Below, one piece after another: positions 1 through 6,731 of a stretch of 37,539 nt of DNA. Location of the stretch: NCBI GenBank assembly GCA_019635965.1, contig JAHBYK010000020.1, forward strand, positions 1-37,539, read 5' to 3'. Position numbers and translations under genes: made by a program. The notes under the pieces are model-generated. The model had not been told where the DNA came from, searched no databases, and worked only from the letters and a program-made list of their open reading frames with translations. Position 1 is the stretch's first letter, and each line of letters begins with the position of its first letter. Origin of the DNA: Parvibaculum sp. Its GTDB lineage: Bacteria; Pseudomonadota; Alphaproteobacteria; Parvibaculales; Parvibaculaceae.

Positions 1-1
1 T

Positions 2-238
2 TTCGCAAACCGCTCCTATGCCATCCTCAATATCGAGCTGATGCGCGTCGGTGCGGAAAATCCGGGACCGAAGGCGCTCTCGATGCTCGATCTGCACAAT
101 CCGGAGCTGAACTGGGCCTCGCTCGGGCAGGGCATGGGCGTCGAGTCGGCGCGCGTGGAGACCATCGATGAATTCATCGACGTTTTCTCGTCCGCCGTGA
201 AGCAGAAGGGACCGCGCCTCATCGAAGTGCTGATCTGA
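2..238 (+). CDS. Thiamine-diphosphate-dependent acetolactate synthase-like enzyme, C-terminal fragment
   Basis: The 5' part lies outside the window; only the last 78 codons are present, read in frame from base 2 to the TGA ending at 238. The visible residues (FANRSYAILNIELMRVG, then NPELNWASLGQGMGV and a PRLIEVLI end) match the end of the TPP-binding domain of the acetolactate synthase / benzaldehyde lyase-like family (IlvB/IlvX type). Asn and Ile in NRSYAIL lie near the diphosphate/Mg site in that family, and the closing LIEVLI strand is typical. The substrate cannot be told from this piece: it may be a catabolic 2-oxo-acid enzyme rather than the biosynthetic IlvB. A strong hairpin terminator follows 47 bases downstream, so this is the last gene of its transcript. 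Confidence 0.85.
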   Translation, partial: FANRSYAILNIELMRVGAENPGPKALSMLDLHNPELNWASLGQGMGVESARVETIDEFIDVFSSAVKQKGPRLIEVLI

Positions 239-284
239 CGGGTATCTCGGGGTTCTGCCGCGCGGCGGCACAGGCGAGACAAGG

Positions 285-320
285 AAAAGCCCGCCGCTCC
301 GGTCTGGAGGGCGGGCTTTT
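285..320. terminator. Rho-independent terminator, probably bidirectional
   Basis: An 11-bp perfect stem (AAAAGCCCGCC at 285-295 with GGCGGGCTTTT at 310-320) is extended by an inner CTCC/GGAG pairing (297-300 with 306-309), leaving a five-base loop. The A run on one side and the T run on the other allow termination in both directions. It separates the plus-strand TPP enzyme (stop at 238) from the convergent minus-strand gene ending at 339. Confidence 0.93.
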
Positions 321-338
321 CAATGCGTCTGCGTGCGT

Positions 339-635
339 TCAGTTCAGCGTGCGGTTCAGCGTGAATTCGCCCTGACGCACCCGGTCGGCAAGACCGTTCG
401 CCATTTCGGCCACCGCTTCCTCGCCATAGGCTTCGACCATGTCGGAGAGAGCCGCGAAAATGGCGGTTGTTGCGAGAATGTCCGCATCGACGCCCTCGCC
501 AAGCGAGTCGTCCCAGGCATCGAGAATGTTCTGAAGCGCCATGCGCCGCTGCTCTTCTTCCGTCAGCGGCGATGCGTCATGTCCGTCCTCGTCAAGCGGA
601 CCAAGACCGGCATCTCTCGTAAAATCTCCGGCCAT
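339..635 (-). CDS. Conserved hypothetical protein, 98 aa, acidic
   Basis: I do not recognise a named family. The start is set at 635 because GAGAGGA sits 5-6 bases upstream of MAGDFTRD; the open frame extends further up to 761, but without a better ribosome site. The protein has an acidic, probably disordered N-terminus (about residues 1-25, rich in D, E and G). A helical region follows, with the pattern ALQNILDAWDDSLGEGVDAD and then TAIFAALSDMVEAYGEEAVAEMANGLADRV, which looks like a small soluble all-alpha fold. There is no signal peptide or membrane segment. It converges on the terminator at 285-320 and appears to be monocistronic. A regulatory or metabolic accessory role cannot be told apart from the sequence. 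Confidence 0.7.
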   Translation of the reverse strand: MAGDFTRDAGLGPLDEDGHDASPLTEEEQRRMALQNILDAWDDSLGEGVDADILATTAIFAALSDMVEAYGEEAVAEMANGLADRVRQGEFTLNRTLN

Positions 636-730
636 GTTGTCCTCTCTTCCAGCGGTCTCACGCATATTCTGGGGCCCGGAAACGCGAGCCCGTTTCTTTC
701 TTTGTAACACAACGGCGCGGAAAGTCTTGC

Positions 731-742
731 CTTTCATGAAAG
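731..742. promoter_or_regulatory. 12-bp perfect palindrome upstream of the 98-aa gene
   Basis: CTTTCATGAAAG is a perfect palindrome in the 189-base gap between two minus-strand genes, about 95 bases upstream of the chosen start at 635. It could be a dimeric repressor or activator site. No matching regulator gene is adjacent, so this is only a candidate. Confidence 0.25.
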
Positions 743-824
743 AGAGGTTAACGCGTGTCACAATGTTGATCGAAATGTGTCCGGTTCGCCCTGTCCGCCG
801 CGCCGGGAATGGAAAAGGCCGGTT

Positions 825-1235
825 TCAGCGGCCGTGGCCGCTCGCGGCAAGCTCCTCGGCAATCCGCTGGCCGTCCTGCATCAGCTTGTCGGACTGGCGC
901 GCCGCCGCTGCTGTGCAGGCCGGATAGGCGTTCTTGTAGCGGTAATAGGCGTCGTTGAAATTCTTGACCAGTTTCTGGCGGTCCTGATCGGAGGGTTCGA
1001 GAACGCCGATCATTTCGATCATCTTGTTGCGCCAGAGCTGGCCTTCATTCGTGCCGCAAATGTCGCGCAGGTGATGAACGGCACCAAGTATTTCGGCAAG
1101 TTGCGCCGCCTTCGCGGTGAGCGAGGAATTTGCCGCAGCGCCAAGGGGTTGCAGGGCACAAACGAGCGAAATCATCGCCGCCATGGCATGGCGGCGCCCA
1201 AAATGCGTCCCGAAACTGGACAGGAAACGTCCCAT
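825..1235 (-). CDS. TIGR02301-type secreted protein
   Basis: The 136-residue product begins with an export signal: a basic stretch (RR at about 14-15), the hydrophobic run AAMISLVCALQPLGA, and likely cleavage near AAANS at about 33-37. The mature part has the features of the alphaproteobacterial TIGR02301 family: LAEILGAVHHLRDICGTNEGQLWR (about 47-70), then LVKNFNDAYYRYKNAYPACTAAA, with two conserved cysteines (in DICG and PACT) that could form a disulfide in the periplasm. Its biochemical role is unknown in the family. Internal Met18 (1184) is an alternative start with a shorter signal sequence. It lies 87 bases downstream of the nitronate monooxygenase gene on the same strand, and an inverted repeat sits between them. 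Confidence 0.8.
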   Translation of the reverse strand: MGRFLSSFGTHFGRRHAMAAMISLVCALQPLGAAANSSLTAKAAQLAEILGAVHHLRDICGTNEGQLWRNKMIEMIGVLEPSDQDRQKLVKNFNDAYYRYKNAYPACTAAAARQSDKLMQDGQRIAEELAASGHGR

Positions 1236-1258
1236 TCCGCCCCGAAGGCCCTCCTTTG

Positions 1259-1290
1259 ACCTGAAGCCATGCGGTTTCAGGGCTTCAGGT
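1259..1290. repeat. 10-bp perfect inverted repeat between two co-directional genes
   Basis: ACCTGAAGCC (1259-1268) is repeated in inverse orientation as GGCTTCAGGT (1281-1290) around a 12-base loop. An alternative overlapping pairing uses TTCAGG at 1276-1281. No T run follows on the minus strand, so it is a poor intrinsic terminator. On that strand the hairpin sits just upstream of a purine-rich AAAGGAGG that precedes the TIGR02301 gene, so it could be an mRNA processing or stability hairpin. Confidence 0.4.
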
Positions 1291-1322
1291 GCAGGATTCG
1301 GGCCCGGCAGGGCGGGGCGGCC

Positions 1323-2288
1323 TCAGCCGAACTTCTTGAGCCGCTCGAGAACCGCCTCGGCCTCCGCCATCGTCTTTTCGACGATTTCGGCCGCCGTCAG
1401 CACTTCATGGATGCCGCCTGCGCCCTGGCCCATGGCGAAGCAGGAGCGGTCGCGGTCGAGACCTTCGATCTGGCCGCCAATGCCGCCCATCACATTCGCC
1501 TTGGTCGAGATGATCGCCTGCTGCGGGAAGGGCTGGATGTCCTGCGGACGGCTCTCCCAGTCCTGCACATAGGGATTGTTGAAGACGCGCATCGTCTTGC
1601 CGGAATAGCAGCGCGTGACGATCGTATCGGTGTCCTTCGCATCGACGATGACCTGCCGGTACATCTCGCCTGCGTGGCTTTCCTTCGCGGCGATGAAACG
1701 CGTACCCATCCACACGCCCTGCGCGCCGAAGGCGAGAGCGGCGGCGAGACCACGGCCGTCGATGATCGAACCGGCAGCCACCACGGGGATCGTTTTCACC
1801 GCATCGACAACCTGCGGAATGAGCGCCATGCCGGCAACCTTGCCAGTGTGGCCGCCGCCTTCCGTGCCCTGCGCGATGACGGCGTCGAGACCGGCCTTTT
1901 CGCCGGCCACGGCATGTTTCACCGTGCCGCAGACATTCATCACCTTCATGCCGGCCTTGTGCAGCTTGTCGAGAATGTTCGTCGGCACGCCAAGGCCCGA
2001 AATGAAGGCCGTTGCGCCTTCCTCGATCATGATATCGGCGGTGCGCTCAAGAGATTCCGGCACCGCCGCAAGGAGATCGACGCCGAACGGCTTGTCGGTG
2101 AGATCCTTCACCTTCTTCATCTGCACACGGATTTCTTCGGGCTGGAGGCCCGCCATGCCGAGCGTGCCGAAGCCGCCGGCATTGGAAACGGCGGCTGCCA
2201 GTTCGGCATAGGACACGCCGCCCATGCCGGCCAGCATGATCGGATATTTGATGCCGAGAAGGTCGCAAAGCGGTGTGCGGATCGCCAT
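1323..2288 (-). CDS. Nitronate monooxygenase / 2-nitropropane dioxygenase-family flavoprotein
   Basis: The protein has 321 residues, a normal length for the NPD family of FMN-dependent TIM barrels. The N-terminus (LGIKYPIMLAGMGG, about 11-24) is the FMN-entry motif. AQGTEGGGHTG places the catalytic His at residue 147. VVAAGSIIDGRGLAAALAFGAQGVWMGTRF (about 169-198) is the phosphate-binding part. Known members oxidise nitronates such as propionate 3-nitronate, while some relatives act as enoyl reductases or as detoxifying enzymes, so the substrate is inferred only by family. The gene is read from its own promoter at 2351-2380, with a palindromic operator over the -10. It may be transcribed through into the TIGR02301 gene. 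Confidence 0.88.
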   Translation of the reverse strand: MAIRTPLCDLLGIKYPIMLAGMGGVSYAELAAAVSNAGGFGTLGMAGLQPEEIRVQMKKVKDLTDKPFGVDLLAAVPESLERTADIMIEEGATAFISGLGVPTNILDKLHKAGMKVMNVCGTVKHAVAGEKAGLDAVIAQGTEGGGHTGKVAGMALIPQVVDAVKTIPVVAAGSIIDGRGLAAALAFGAQGVWMGTRFIAAKESHAGEMYRQVIVDAKDTDTIVTRCYSGKTMRVFNNPYVQDWESRPQDIQPFPQQAIISTKANVMGGIGGQIEGLDRDRSCFAMGQGAGGIHEVLTAAEIVEKTMAEAEAVLERLKKFG

Positions 2289-2333
2289 GAATATTCTCCC
2301 TGCGCGGAAAACCGGCTCCGGCCGGCTTCGTTA

Positions 2334-2356
2334 TTTAGTTCGGTTGCCTAACTAAA
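2334..2356. promoter_or_regulatory. Palindromic operator overlapping the promoter of the nitronate monooxygenase gene
   Basis: On the plus strand TTTAGTT (2334-2340) and AACTAAA (2350-2356) form a perfect 7-bp inverted repeat, with inner GG/CC at 2342-2343 and 2347-2348 continuing the symmetry around a TTG centre. The right half coincides with the predicted -10 hexamer of the minus-strand promoter, so a bound dimer should repress. The architecture suits a MarR- or TetR-type regulator. The regulator is not identified; the MarR gene at 6219-6725 is one candidate. Confidence 0.65.
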
Positions 2357-2380
2357 GCGCCTGTGCCCCGCGCCTGTCAA
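2351..2380 (-). promoter_or_regulatory. Sigma70-type promoter for the nitronate monooxygenase gene
   Basis: Read on the minus strand, a consensus -35 TTGACA (2380-2375) is followed after 18 bases by TTTAGT (2356-2351), which matches four of six positions of TATAAT. This places the transcript start about 55 bases before the ATG at 2288. Confidence 0.55.
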
Positions 2381-2437
2381 GCGGCGGGCTCGCCTTGCGG
2401 CAGGGCTGCCCTATTTTGGCCCATAGGGAGCGCAATA

Positions 2438-3613
2438 ATGCCCCATCCAGCCAACGAAATCGGGTGTTTCATGACCTTTCCGGGACGTTTCGCCATCGCC
2501 CTTCTCGCCCTTTCGCTCGCCGCGCCGGCGGCGGCCCAGACCGTCGAGACGGAGAAGACGAAAATCCGCGTCGAGACCGTCGCTACCGGCCTCAAACATC
2601 CCTGGGGCCTCGCCTTTCTGCCGGACGGGAATTTCCTCGTGACCGAGCGGCCTGGTTTCCTGCGGATCGTGACGCCGGGGGGCAAGGTGAGCAATGCGCT
2701 TTATGGCGTACCCGAGGTGGACGTGCGCGGGCAGGGCGGGTTGCTCGATGTCGCGCTCGACCCGGATTTCGAGAAGAACCGTCTCGTCTATCTCTCTTAT
2801 GCGGAGAAGGGAGAAGGCAACACGAATGGCACCGCAGTCGCGCGCGGCCATCTCACGCAAAGCCTTTCGCCGCAGCTTCGCAATGTGGAAGTGATCTTCC
2901 GCCAGCAGCCGAAGAAGGACAGCCATCTCCATTTCGGCTCGCGTCTCGTCTTCGACAATGACGGCCATCTGTTCGTTGCGCTGGGTGAACGCTCGCGCGT
3001 CGGCATGCGCGAGGAGGCGCAGGCGCTGAACTCCCATCTCGGCAAGGTGGTGCGCATCATGCCGGACGGCTCGGTGCCCGAGGACAATCCCTTTGTCGGC
3101 GCCGATGGCGCGCTTCCCGAAATCTGGTCCTATGGCCACCGCAACCAGCAGGGCGCGGCGCTCCACCCCGAAACGGGAAAGCTCTGGACGAACGAGCATG
3201 GGCCGCGCGGTGGTGACGAGATCAACATTCCCGAGGCAGGCAAGAACTACGGCTGGCCCATTGTCAGCTATGGCCGGGAATATAGCGGCTTTGCCGTCGG
3301 CTCGGGCGAAAGCTCGGCGCCGGGCATGGAAGACCCGATCCATTACTGGACGCCTTCGATCGGCGTTTCCGGCATGACCTTCTATACCGGCGATGCGATT
3401 CCCGAATGGAAGGACTCGCTTTTCGTCGGCGGTCTCGCGCGGCCGGGCGTCTATCGCCTGACGCTCGATGGCGAGAGGGTCACGGGCGAGGAAAGGCTCC
3501 TCGCCGATATGGGTTCGCGCATCCGCGATGTGAGACAGGGGCCCGATGGCGCCATCTACATCCTTACCGATGAGGAAGACGGCAAGCTCCTCCGTATCGT
3601 GAAGGCGGAATAG
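2438..3613 (+). CDS. Periplasmic PQQ-dependent sugar dehydrogenase (soluble aldose dehydrogenase type)
   Basis: The start at 2438 is preferred because GGGAG lies seven bases upstream; ATG 2471 (380 aa) is an alternative with a tighter signal peptide. The signal sequence is MTFPGRFAIALLALSLAAPAAAQ with cleavage after AAAQ. The mature protein is a six-bladed propeller of the soluble glucose dehydrogenase family: HPWGLAFLPDGNFLVTERPG near the N-terminus, GQGGLLDVALDPDF, HFGSRLVFDNDGHLFVALGER (His and Arg of the PQQ site), YGHRNQQG, and NEHGPRGGDEINIPEAGKNYGWP, which is the calcium/PQQ-binding segment. The family oxidises aldose sugars in the periplasm and passes electrons to the respiratory chain. 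No PQQ biosynthesis genes are in this window, so cofactor supply must come from elsewhere. Confidence 0.88.
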   Translation: MPHPANEIGCFMTFPGRFAIALLALSLAAPAAAQTVETEKTKIRVETVATGLKHPWGLAFLPDGNFLVTERPGFLRIVTPGGKVSNALYGVPEVDVRGQGGLLDVALDPDFEKNRLVYLSYAEKGEGNTNGTAVARGHLTQSLSPQLRNVEVIFRQQPKKDSHLHFGSRLVFDNDGHLFVALGERSRVGMREEAQALNSHLGKVVRIMPDGSVPEDNPFVGADGALPEIWSYGHRNQQGAALHPETGKLWTNEHGPRGGDEINIPEAGKNYGWPIVSYGREYSGFAVGSGESSAPGMEDPIHYWTPSIGVSGMTFYTGDAIPEWKDSLFVGGLARPGVYRLTLDGERVTGEERLLADMGSRIRDVRQGPDGAIYILTDEEDGKLLRIVKAE

Positions 3614-3616
3614 ACT

Positions 3617-4432
3617 TCATCGCGGCGAAAGGCGCGCGGCGAAGAAGGCAAGGATTTCATCCCGGGCCGCCATTGTCGGCTGACCGGCTTCATCGATCAG
3701 GTGTTGTGTCACCACACTATGCGGATAAGGCACATGTTTCGCGAAGAATGGCGACACGTCGCCATTCGCGGCATCGTCCGGCAGCGTCTTTCCGATGAAG
3801 CGGTCTCCCAGCGCCTTGGTATAGGCTGCGAAGCGTTCCGCGCGGCAAATGCGGTCGCCTGCGAAGCGGTAGGCGAGCACGGTCAGGTTTTCCCGGTCCA
3901 GCCGCTCCTTTACGGCGCGGAGTTCGTCCGGCGCGATTTCCAGCCCGGCAGGCTCGTTCAGCGGCAATGACGGTTGCGAGAGAACAGGCGCAAGCACTGC
4001 CGGTTCAAGCATCATTGTCAGCGCGAAATTGCCCGTGAAGCACATGCCGATGGCACCAACGCCCGGTCCGCCGCATTCAGCATGCGCGAGCCGCGCCAGT
4101 GCCATGAGCCATCGTGTGACGGGGCTCGATTCATTGGCGGCCAAGGCCCGGAATTCGGCGCTCACGCATACGCGCTGAAAGACAGCCGCGCCCTCATCGG
4201 CCGTTGGCACCGCTCCATCGCGCCCGAAAAGCGACGGCATGTAGACGGTAAAGCCGGCCTCCCTGACCCAGCGGGCGAACCGCGCGACATGCGGGCTTAT
4301 GCCGGGCATCTCGGTCATGACGATGACCGCCGGGCCGCAGCCGGACACAAAGACTTTTTTCGCAACGTCATTCAGCGTGATTTCCCGGCTTTCAAAATCG
4401 GTCAGCGCATCGTCTTGCGTCAGGTTTTGCAT
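3617..4432 (-). CDS. Dienelactone hydrolase-family alpha/beta hydrolase
   Basis: The start is taken at 4432 (MQNLTQDDAL, 271 aa); an in-frame ATG at 4447 (MERRTMQ) is the alternative. The nucleophile elbow is G-M-C-F-T-G at about 129-134, with Cys131 in place of Ser, which is the signature of dienelactone hydrolase. A Asp-containing segment (AYRFAGDRICRAERF) and a C-terminal His in YPHSVVTQHL complete a plausible Cys-Asp-His triad. Family members hydrolyse dienelactones or other small esters in aromatic degradation, and the true substrate here is unknown. It is divergent from the HxlR regulator at 4518, with an inverted repeat between the two genes, so control by that regulator is likely. It is convergent with the sugar dehydrogenase, with only three bases between the stops. 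Confidence 0.85.
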   Translation of the reverse strand: MQNLTQDDALTDFESREITLNDVAKKVFVSGCGPAVIVMTEMPGISPHVARFARWVREAGFTVYMPSLFGRDGAVPTADEGAAVFQRVCVSAEFRALAANESSPVTRWLMALARLAHAECGGPGVGAIGMCFTGNFALTMMLEPAVLAPVLSQPSLPLNEPAGLEIAPDELRAVKERLDRENLTVLAYRFAGDRICRAERFAAYTKALGDRFIGKTLPDDAANGDVSPFFAKHVPYPHSVVTQHLIDEAGQPTMAARDEILAFFAARLSPR

Positions 4433-4449
4433 GGTCCGCCGCTCCATCA

Positions 4450-4468
4450 GAGTCCACAAAAAGGACTC
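4450..4468. promoter_or_regulatory. Inverted repeat in the hydrolase/HxlR divergent gap
   Basis: GAGTCC (4450-4455) and GGACTC (4463-4468) form a 6-bp perfect inverted repeat with a seven-base AT-rich centre, lying between two divergent starts (4432 minus and 4518 plus). This is the expected place for the binding site of the adjacent HxlR dimer. If ATG 4447 were the true hydrolase start, the site would still be upstream of it. Confidence 0.5.
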
Positions 4469-4517
4469 AGGACATAGCAGGCTGGATGCGGATTTGCAAC
4501 TCAGATAGGATCGCCCC

Positions 4518-5027
4518 ATGAAAGACGATACGCCTGTCCGCCGCTCGCCGGTTTCGCTTGCCGATTGCAATCTCTCGCGCAGTTTCGAGCTGGTGGGCGA
4601 CCGCTGGACATTGCTGATCCTTCGTTCGGCGCTTTACGGCGTCAGGCGCTTCGATGATTTTCAGGCCGATCTCGATATTCCCCGTACCGTGCTGAGCAAC
4701 CGCCTCGCGGGCCTTGTCGAGAGCGGCATCATGGAAAAGCGGGCTTATCGAGAGGAGGGACAGCGCAGCCGCGTCGAATATCCGCTCACCGATATGGGCC
4801 GCGCGCTGATGCTCCCCTTCATGGCGATGACGCAATGGGGCGACAAATTTCTCTCAGATGGCGTAATGCCGCTCACGCTTCGCTCGCGCAAGACCGGCGA
4901 AAGGATTTCCGTCGCCTATACCGATGAGCAGGGCAGGGCTGTTTCATTCGCCGATATCGAGGCAGTCATCGACCCGGATGCGCGCAAGCGCGCGGCAAGG
5001 AAGCGCAAGCCGGCCAAGGGCGGATAG
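4518..5027 (+). CDS. HxlR-family winged-helix transcriptional regulator
   Basis: The 169-residue protein has the HxlR core: CNLSRSFELVGDRWTLLILRSALYGVRRFDDFQ (about 17-49), then IPRTVLSNRLAGLVESGIMEKRAY (recognition helix and wing, about 55-78) and the YPLTDMGRAL motif (about 90-99). The first Cys (Cys17) is the position used for electrophile or redox sensing in several HxlR proteins. The C-terminal extension ends in a very basic tail (ARKRAARKRKPAKGG). It is divergent from the dienelactone hydrolase gene and probably controls it and itself. HxlR proteins usually respond to small aldehydes, quinones or oxidants; the ligand here is unknown. Confidence 0.92.
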   Translation: MKDDTPVRRSPVSLADCNLSRSFELVGDRWTLLILRSALYGVRRFDDFQADLDIPRTVLSNRLAGLVESGIMEKRAYREEGQRSRVEYPLTDMGRALMLPFMAMTQWGDKFLSDGVMPLTLRSRKTGERISVAYTDEQGRAVSFADIEAVIDPDARKRAARKRKPAKGG

Positions 5028-5033
5028 CGGCCA

Positions 5034-6188
5034 TCACGCAATCGCGCTGCCGTCGATCTCGTGAGTCTTTGTGAATCCGGTGAGTGCCATGGCGACGTTC
5101 ATTTCGCCGCGCATCGTGCCGAGCATGGCCGATACGCCCTGCTCGCCGCGGGCGGCAAGCGCATAGGCCCAGGCACGGCCGAGCAGGCAGGCATCGGCGC
5201 CCTGCGCCAGCGCCTTCACCACATCGAGCCCGCTTCGCACGCCGCCATCGAGGAAAAGTGTCGTCCGGCCGCCAACCTCATCGCGGATGGCGGGCAGGGC
5301 TTCGATGGTGGCGGGCGTCGAGTCGAGCTGGCGGCCGCCATGGTTCGATACCACGATCCCGTCCGGCGACAGAGTCTGCATCGCCATCCTCGCATCGTCC
5401 GCGTCCATCACGCCCTTGATGATGATCTTGCCCGGCCAGTTCTCGCGCACCCATTCGAGATCCTGCCAGGTCATCGACGGATCGAGATTCTTTGCGACCC
5501 AGGCTCCGAACTCGGCAAAGCCCTTCGCATTCGGCACCGCCTCGCGCAGATTGCCGAAATCGAGCGGCCGTCCGCCAAGCGCGACATGGCGTATCCAGTG
5601 CACACGGCGCGCGAAATCGGCGGCGACCTTCAGCCTTTTGCCAATCGACATCGAAGTGTTCATACCGTTGCGGATGTCGCGGTAACGCGAGCCGAGCACG
5701 GCAAGGTCCACGGTGAAAACAAGCGCCGTGCAGCCGGCCTTTTGTGCCCGCTGCATCAGTTCCCGCGCGTAGCCGCGATCCTTGATCACATAGAGCTGGA
5801 ACCAGAAGGGCTTTTTTGTTGCCGCTGCGACCTCTTCGATGGAGCAGATACCAACGGTCGAAAGCGTGAAGGGGATGCCGAAGCTCTCGGCGGCCTTTGC
5901 CGCCTGGACCTCGCCGCGTTGCGCGAACATGCCGGCAAAGCCGACCGGCGCAAGCGCGGCCGGGATCGTCCATGTCTCACCGAAAATCTCCGCCCGCGTG
6001 TCGATATTTCCGACATCGCGGAGCACCCGCTGGCGCAGTTTCAGCCGCGCAAAGGCATCCACATTGTCGGCAAGCGTCTTTTCCGCATAGGAGCCGCCAT
6101 CGAGATAATCGAAAAGCTGCGTCGGCAGGCGCCGCCGCGCAAACTCGCGGTAGTCCGACACCGACACAGGGTTGAGATCGAGACTCAT
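5034..6188 (-). CDS. lldD: FMN-dependent L-lactate dehydrogenase / alpha-hydroxy-acid oxidase
   Basis: The 384-residue protein is full length for LldD. N-terminal YREFARRRLPTQLFDYLDGGS (about 13-33) and PAALAPVGFAG (about 76-86) form the FMN pocket. QLYV (131-134) supplies the active-site Tyr. VFTVDLAVLGSRYRDIRNG (about 157-175) is the typical lactate dehydrogenase segment. Lys258 in IIIKGV and catalytic His283 in SNHGGRQLD abstract the proton. FLDGGVRSGLDVVKA binds phosphate. The enzyme oxidises L-lactate (or a related L-2-hydroxy acid) to the 2-oxo acid, delivering electrons to quinone at the membrane. It is the third gene of a minus-strand set after the SDR and MarR genes (gaps of 6 and 30 bases), so MarR control is likely. 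Substrates other than lactate are possible. Confidence 0.85.
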   Translation of the reverse strand: MSLDLNPVSVSDYREFARRRLPTQLFDYLDGGSYAEKTLADNVDAFARLKLRQRVLRDVGNIDTRAEIFGETWTIPAALAPVGFAGMFAQRGEVQAAKAAESFGIPFTLSTVGICSIEEVAAATKKPFWFQLYVIKDRGYARELMQRAQKAGCTALVFTVDLAVLGSRYRDIRNGMNTSMSIGKRLKVAADFARRVHWIRHVALGGRPLDFGNLREAVPNAKGFAEFGAWVAKNLDPSMTWQDLEWVRENWPGKIIIKGVMDADDARMAMQTLSPDGIVVSNHGGRQLDSTPATIEALPAIRDEVGGRTTLFLDGGVRSGLDVVKALAQGADACLLGRAWAYALAARGEQGVSAMLGTMRGEMNVAMALTGFTKTHEIDGSAIA

Positions 6189-6218
6189 GACGTTTTCCCT
6201 TCCTCATCCGGCCGTCAT

Positions 6219-6725
6219 CTATCCGCGGCCGGCATCCTCCATGAGATCGTCCACGGCAACCGGGCCTGCATTTTCCCGCCTGCTGTCGATGATATAGGCA
6301 AGCTCGGAAAAGGCTTCGAGCATGCGTTCCTGATCGCCCTGATCGAGAAGCGAGGGCAGATAGCGCGCCAGCGCCTCTTCGAATTCACGATGCTTCTGGA
6401 GGCCCTTCGGCGTCAGGCTGAGTTTGACGCTGCGCCCGTCTTCCTTGTCGGGCGCGCGCGCGATGAGCCCGCGCTTCTCCATATCGGCGATGAGGCCGGA
6501 AGCGGTCGGCTTGCGGATCGCCGCTTCCACGGCCAGTTCGCCGGCGCGCTTCGGCCCCCGTTTGAGGAACAGAAGAAAGCGGTATTGCGGGATGGTGATG
6601 TCGAGCTCCCGCGCGATCTTCTCGAACTCGCGGAACAGCACGACGACCGTGCGCGCCATGAGAATGAGGCGCCTGTCTATATCGGCGCTCTCGCCGCCGC
6701 TCGTGCCGTTCCGCTTGTCGCTCAT
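6219..6725 (-). CDS. MarR-family transcriptional regulator
   Basis: The 168-residue protein has the MarR layout. An N-terminal helix (RLILMARTVVVLFREFEKIARELD, about 19-42) for dimerisation is followed by the winged helix: YRFLLFLKRGPKRAGELAVEAAIRKPTASGLIADMEKRGLIAR (about 48-90), and the wing DKEDGRSVKLSLTPKG (about 94-109). The RS and KL residues after DKEDGR are the usual wing-tip contact. It lies six bases after the SDR gene and upstream of lldD, so it probably regulates this operon. It is also a candidate for the palindrome before the nitronate monooxygenase, though this is only a guess from proximity and site shape. No clear palindrome is seen before the SDR gene itself. Confidence 0.9.
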   Translation of the reverse strand: MSDKRNGTSGGESADIDRRLILMARTVVVLFREFEKIARELDITIPQYRFLLFLKRGPKRAGELAVEAAIRKPTASGLIADMEKRGLIARAPDKEDGRSVKLSLTPKGLQKHREFEEALARYLPSLLDQGDQERMLEAFSELAYIIDSRRENAGPVAVDDLMEDAGRG

Positions 6726-6731
6726 TCGTCC

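Noticed and set aside
2411..3343. 310-codon minus-strand frame opposite the sugar dehydrogenase
   Set aside because: The opposite strand encodes a clear propeller enzyme with signal peptide; the minus frame lacks any motif and a plausible start site.
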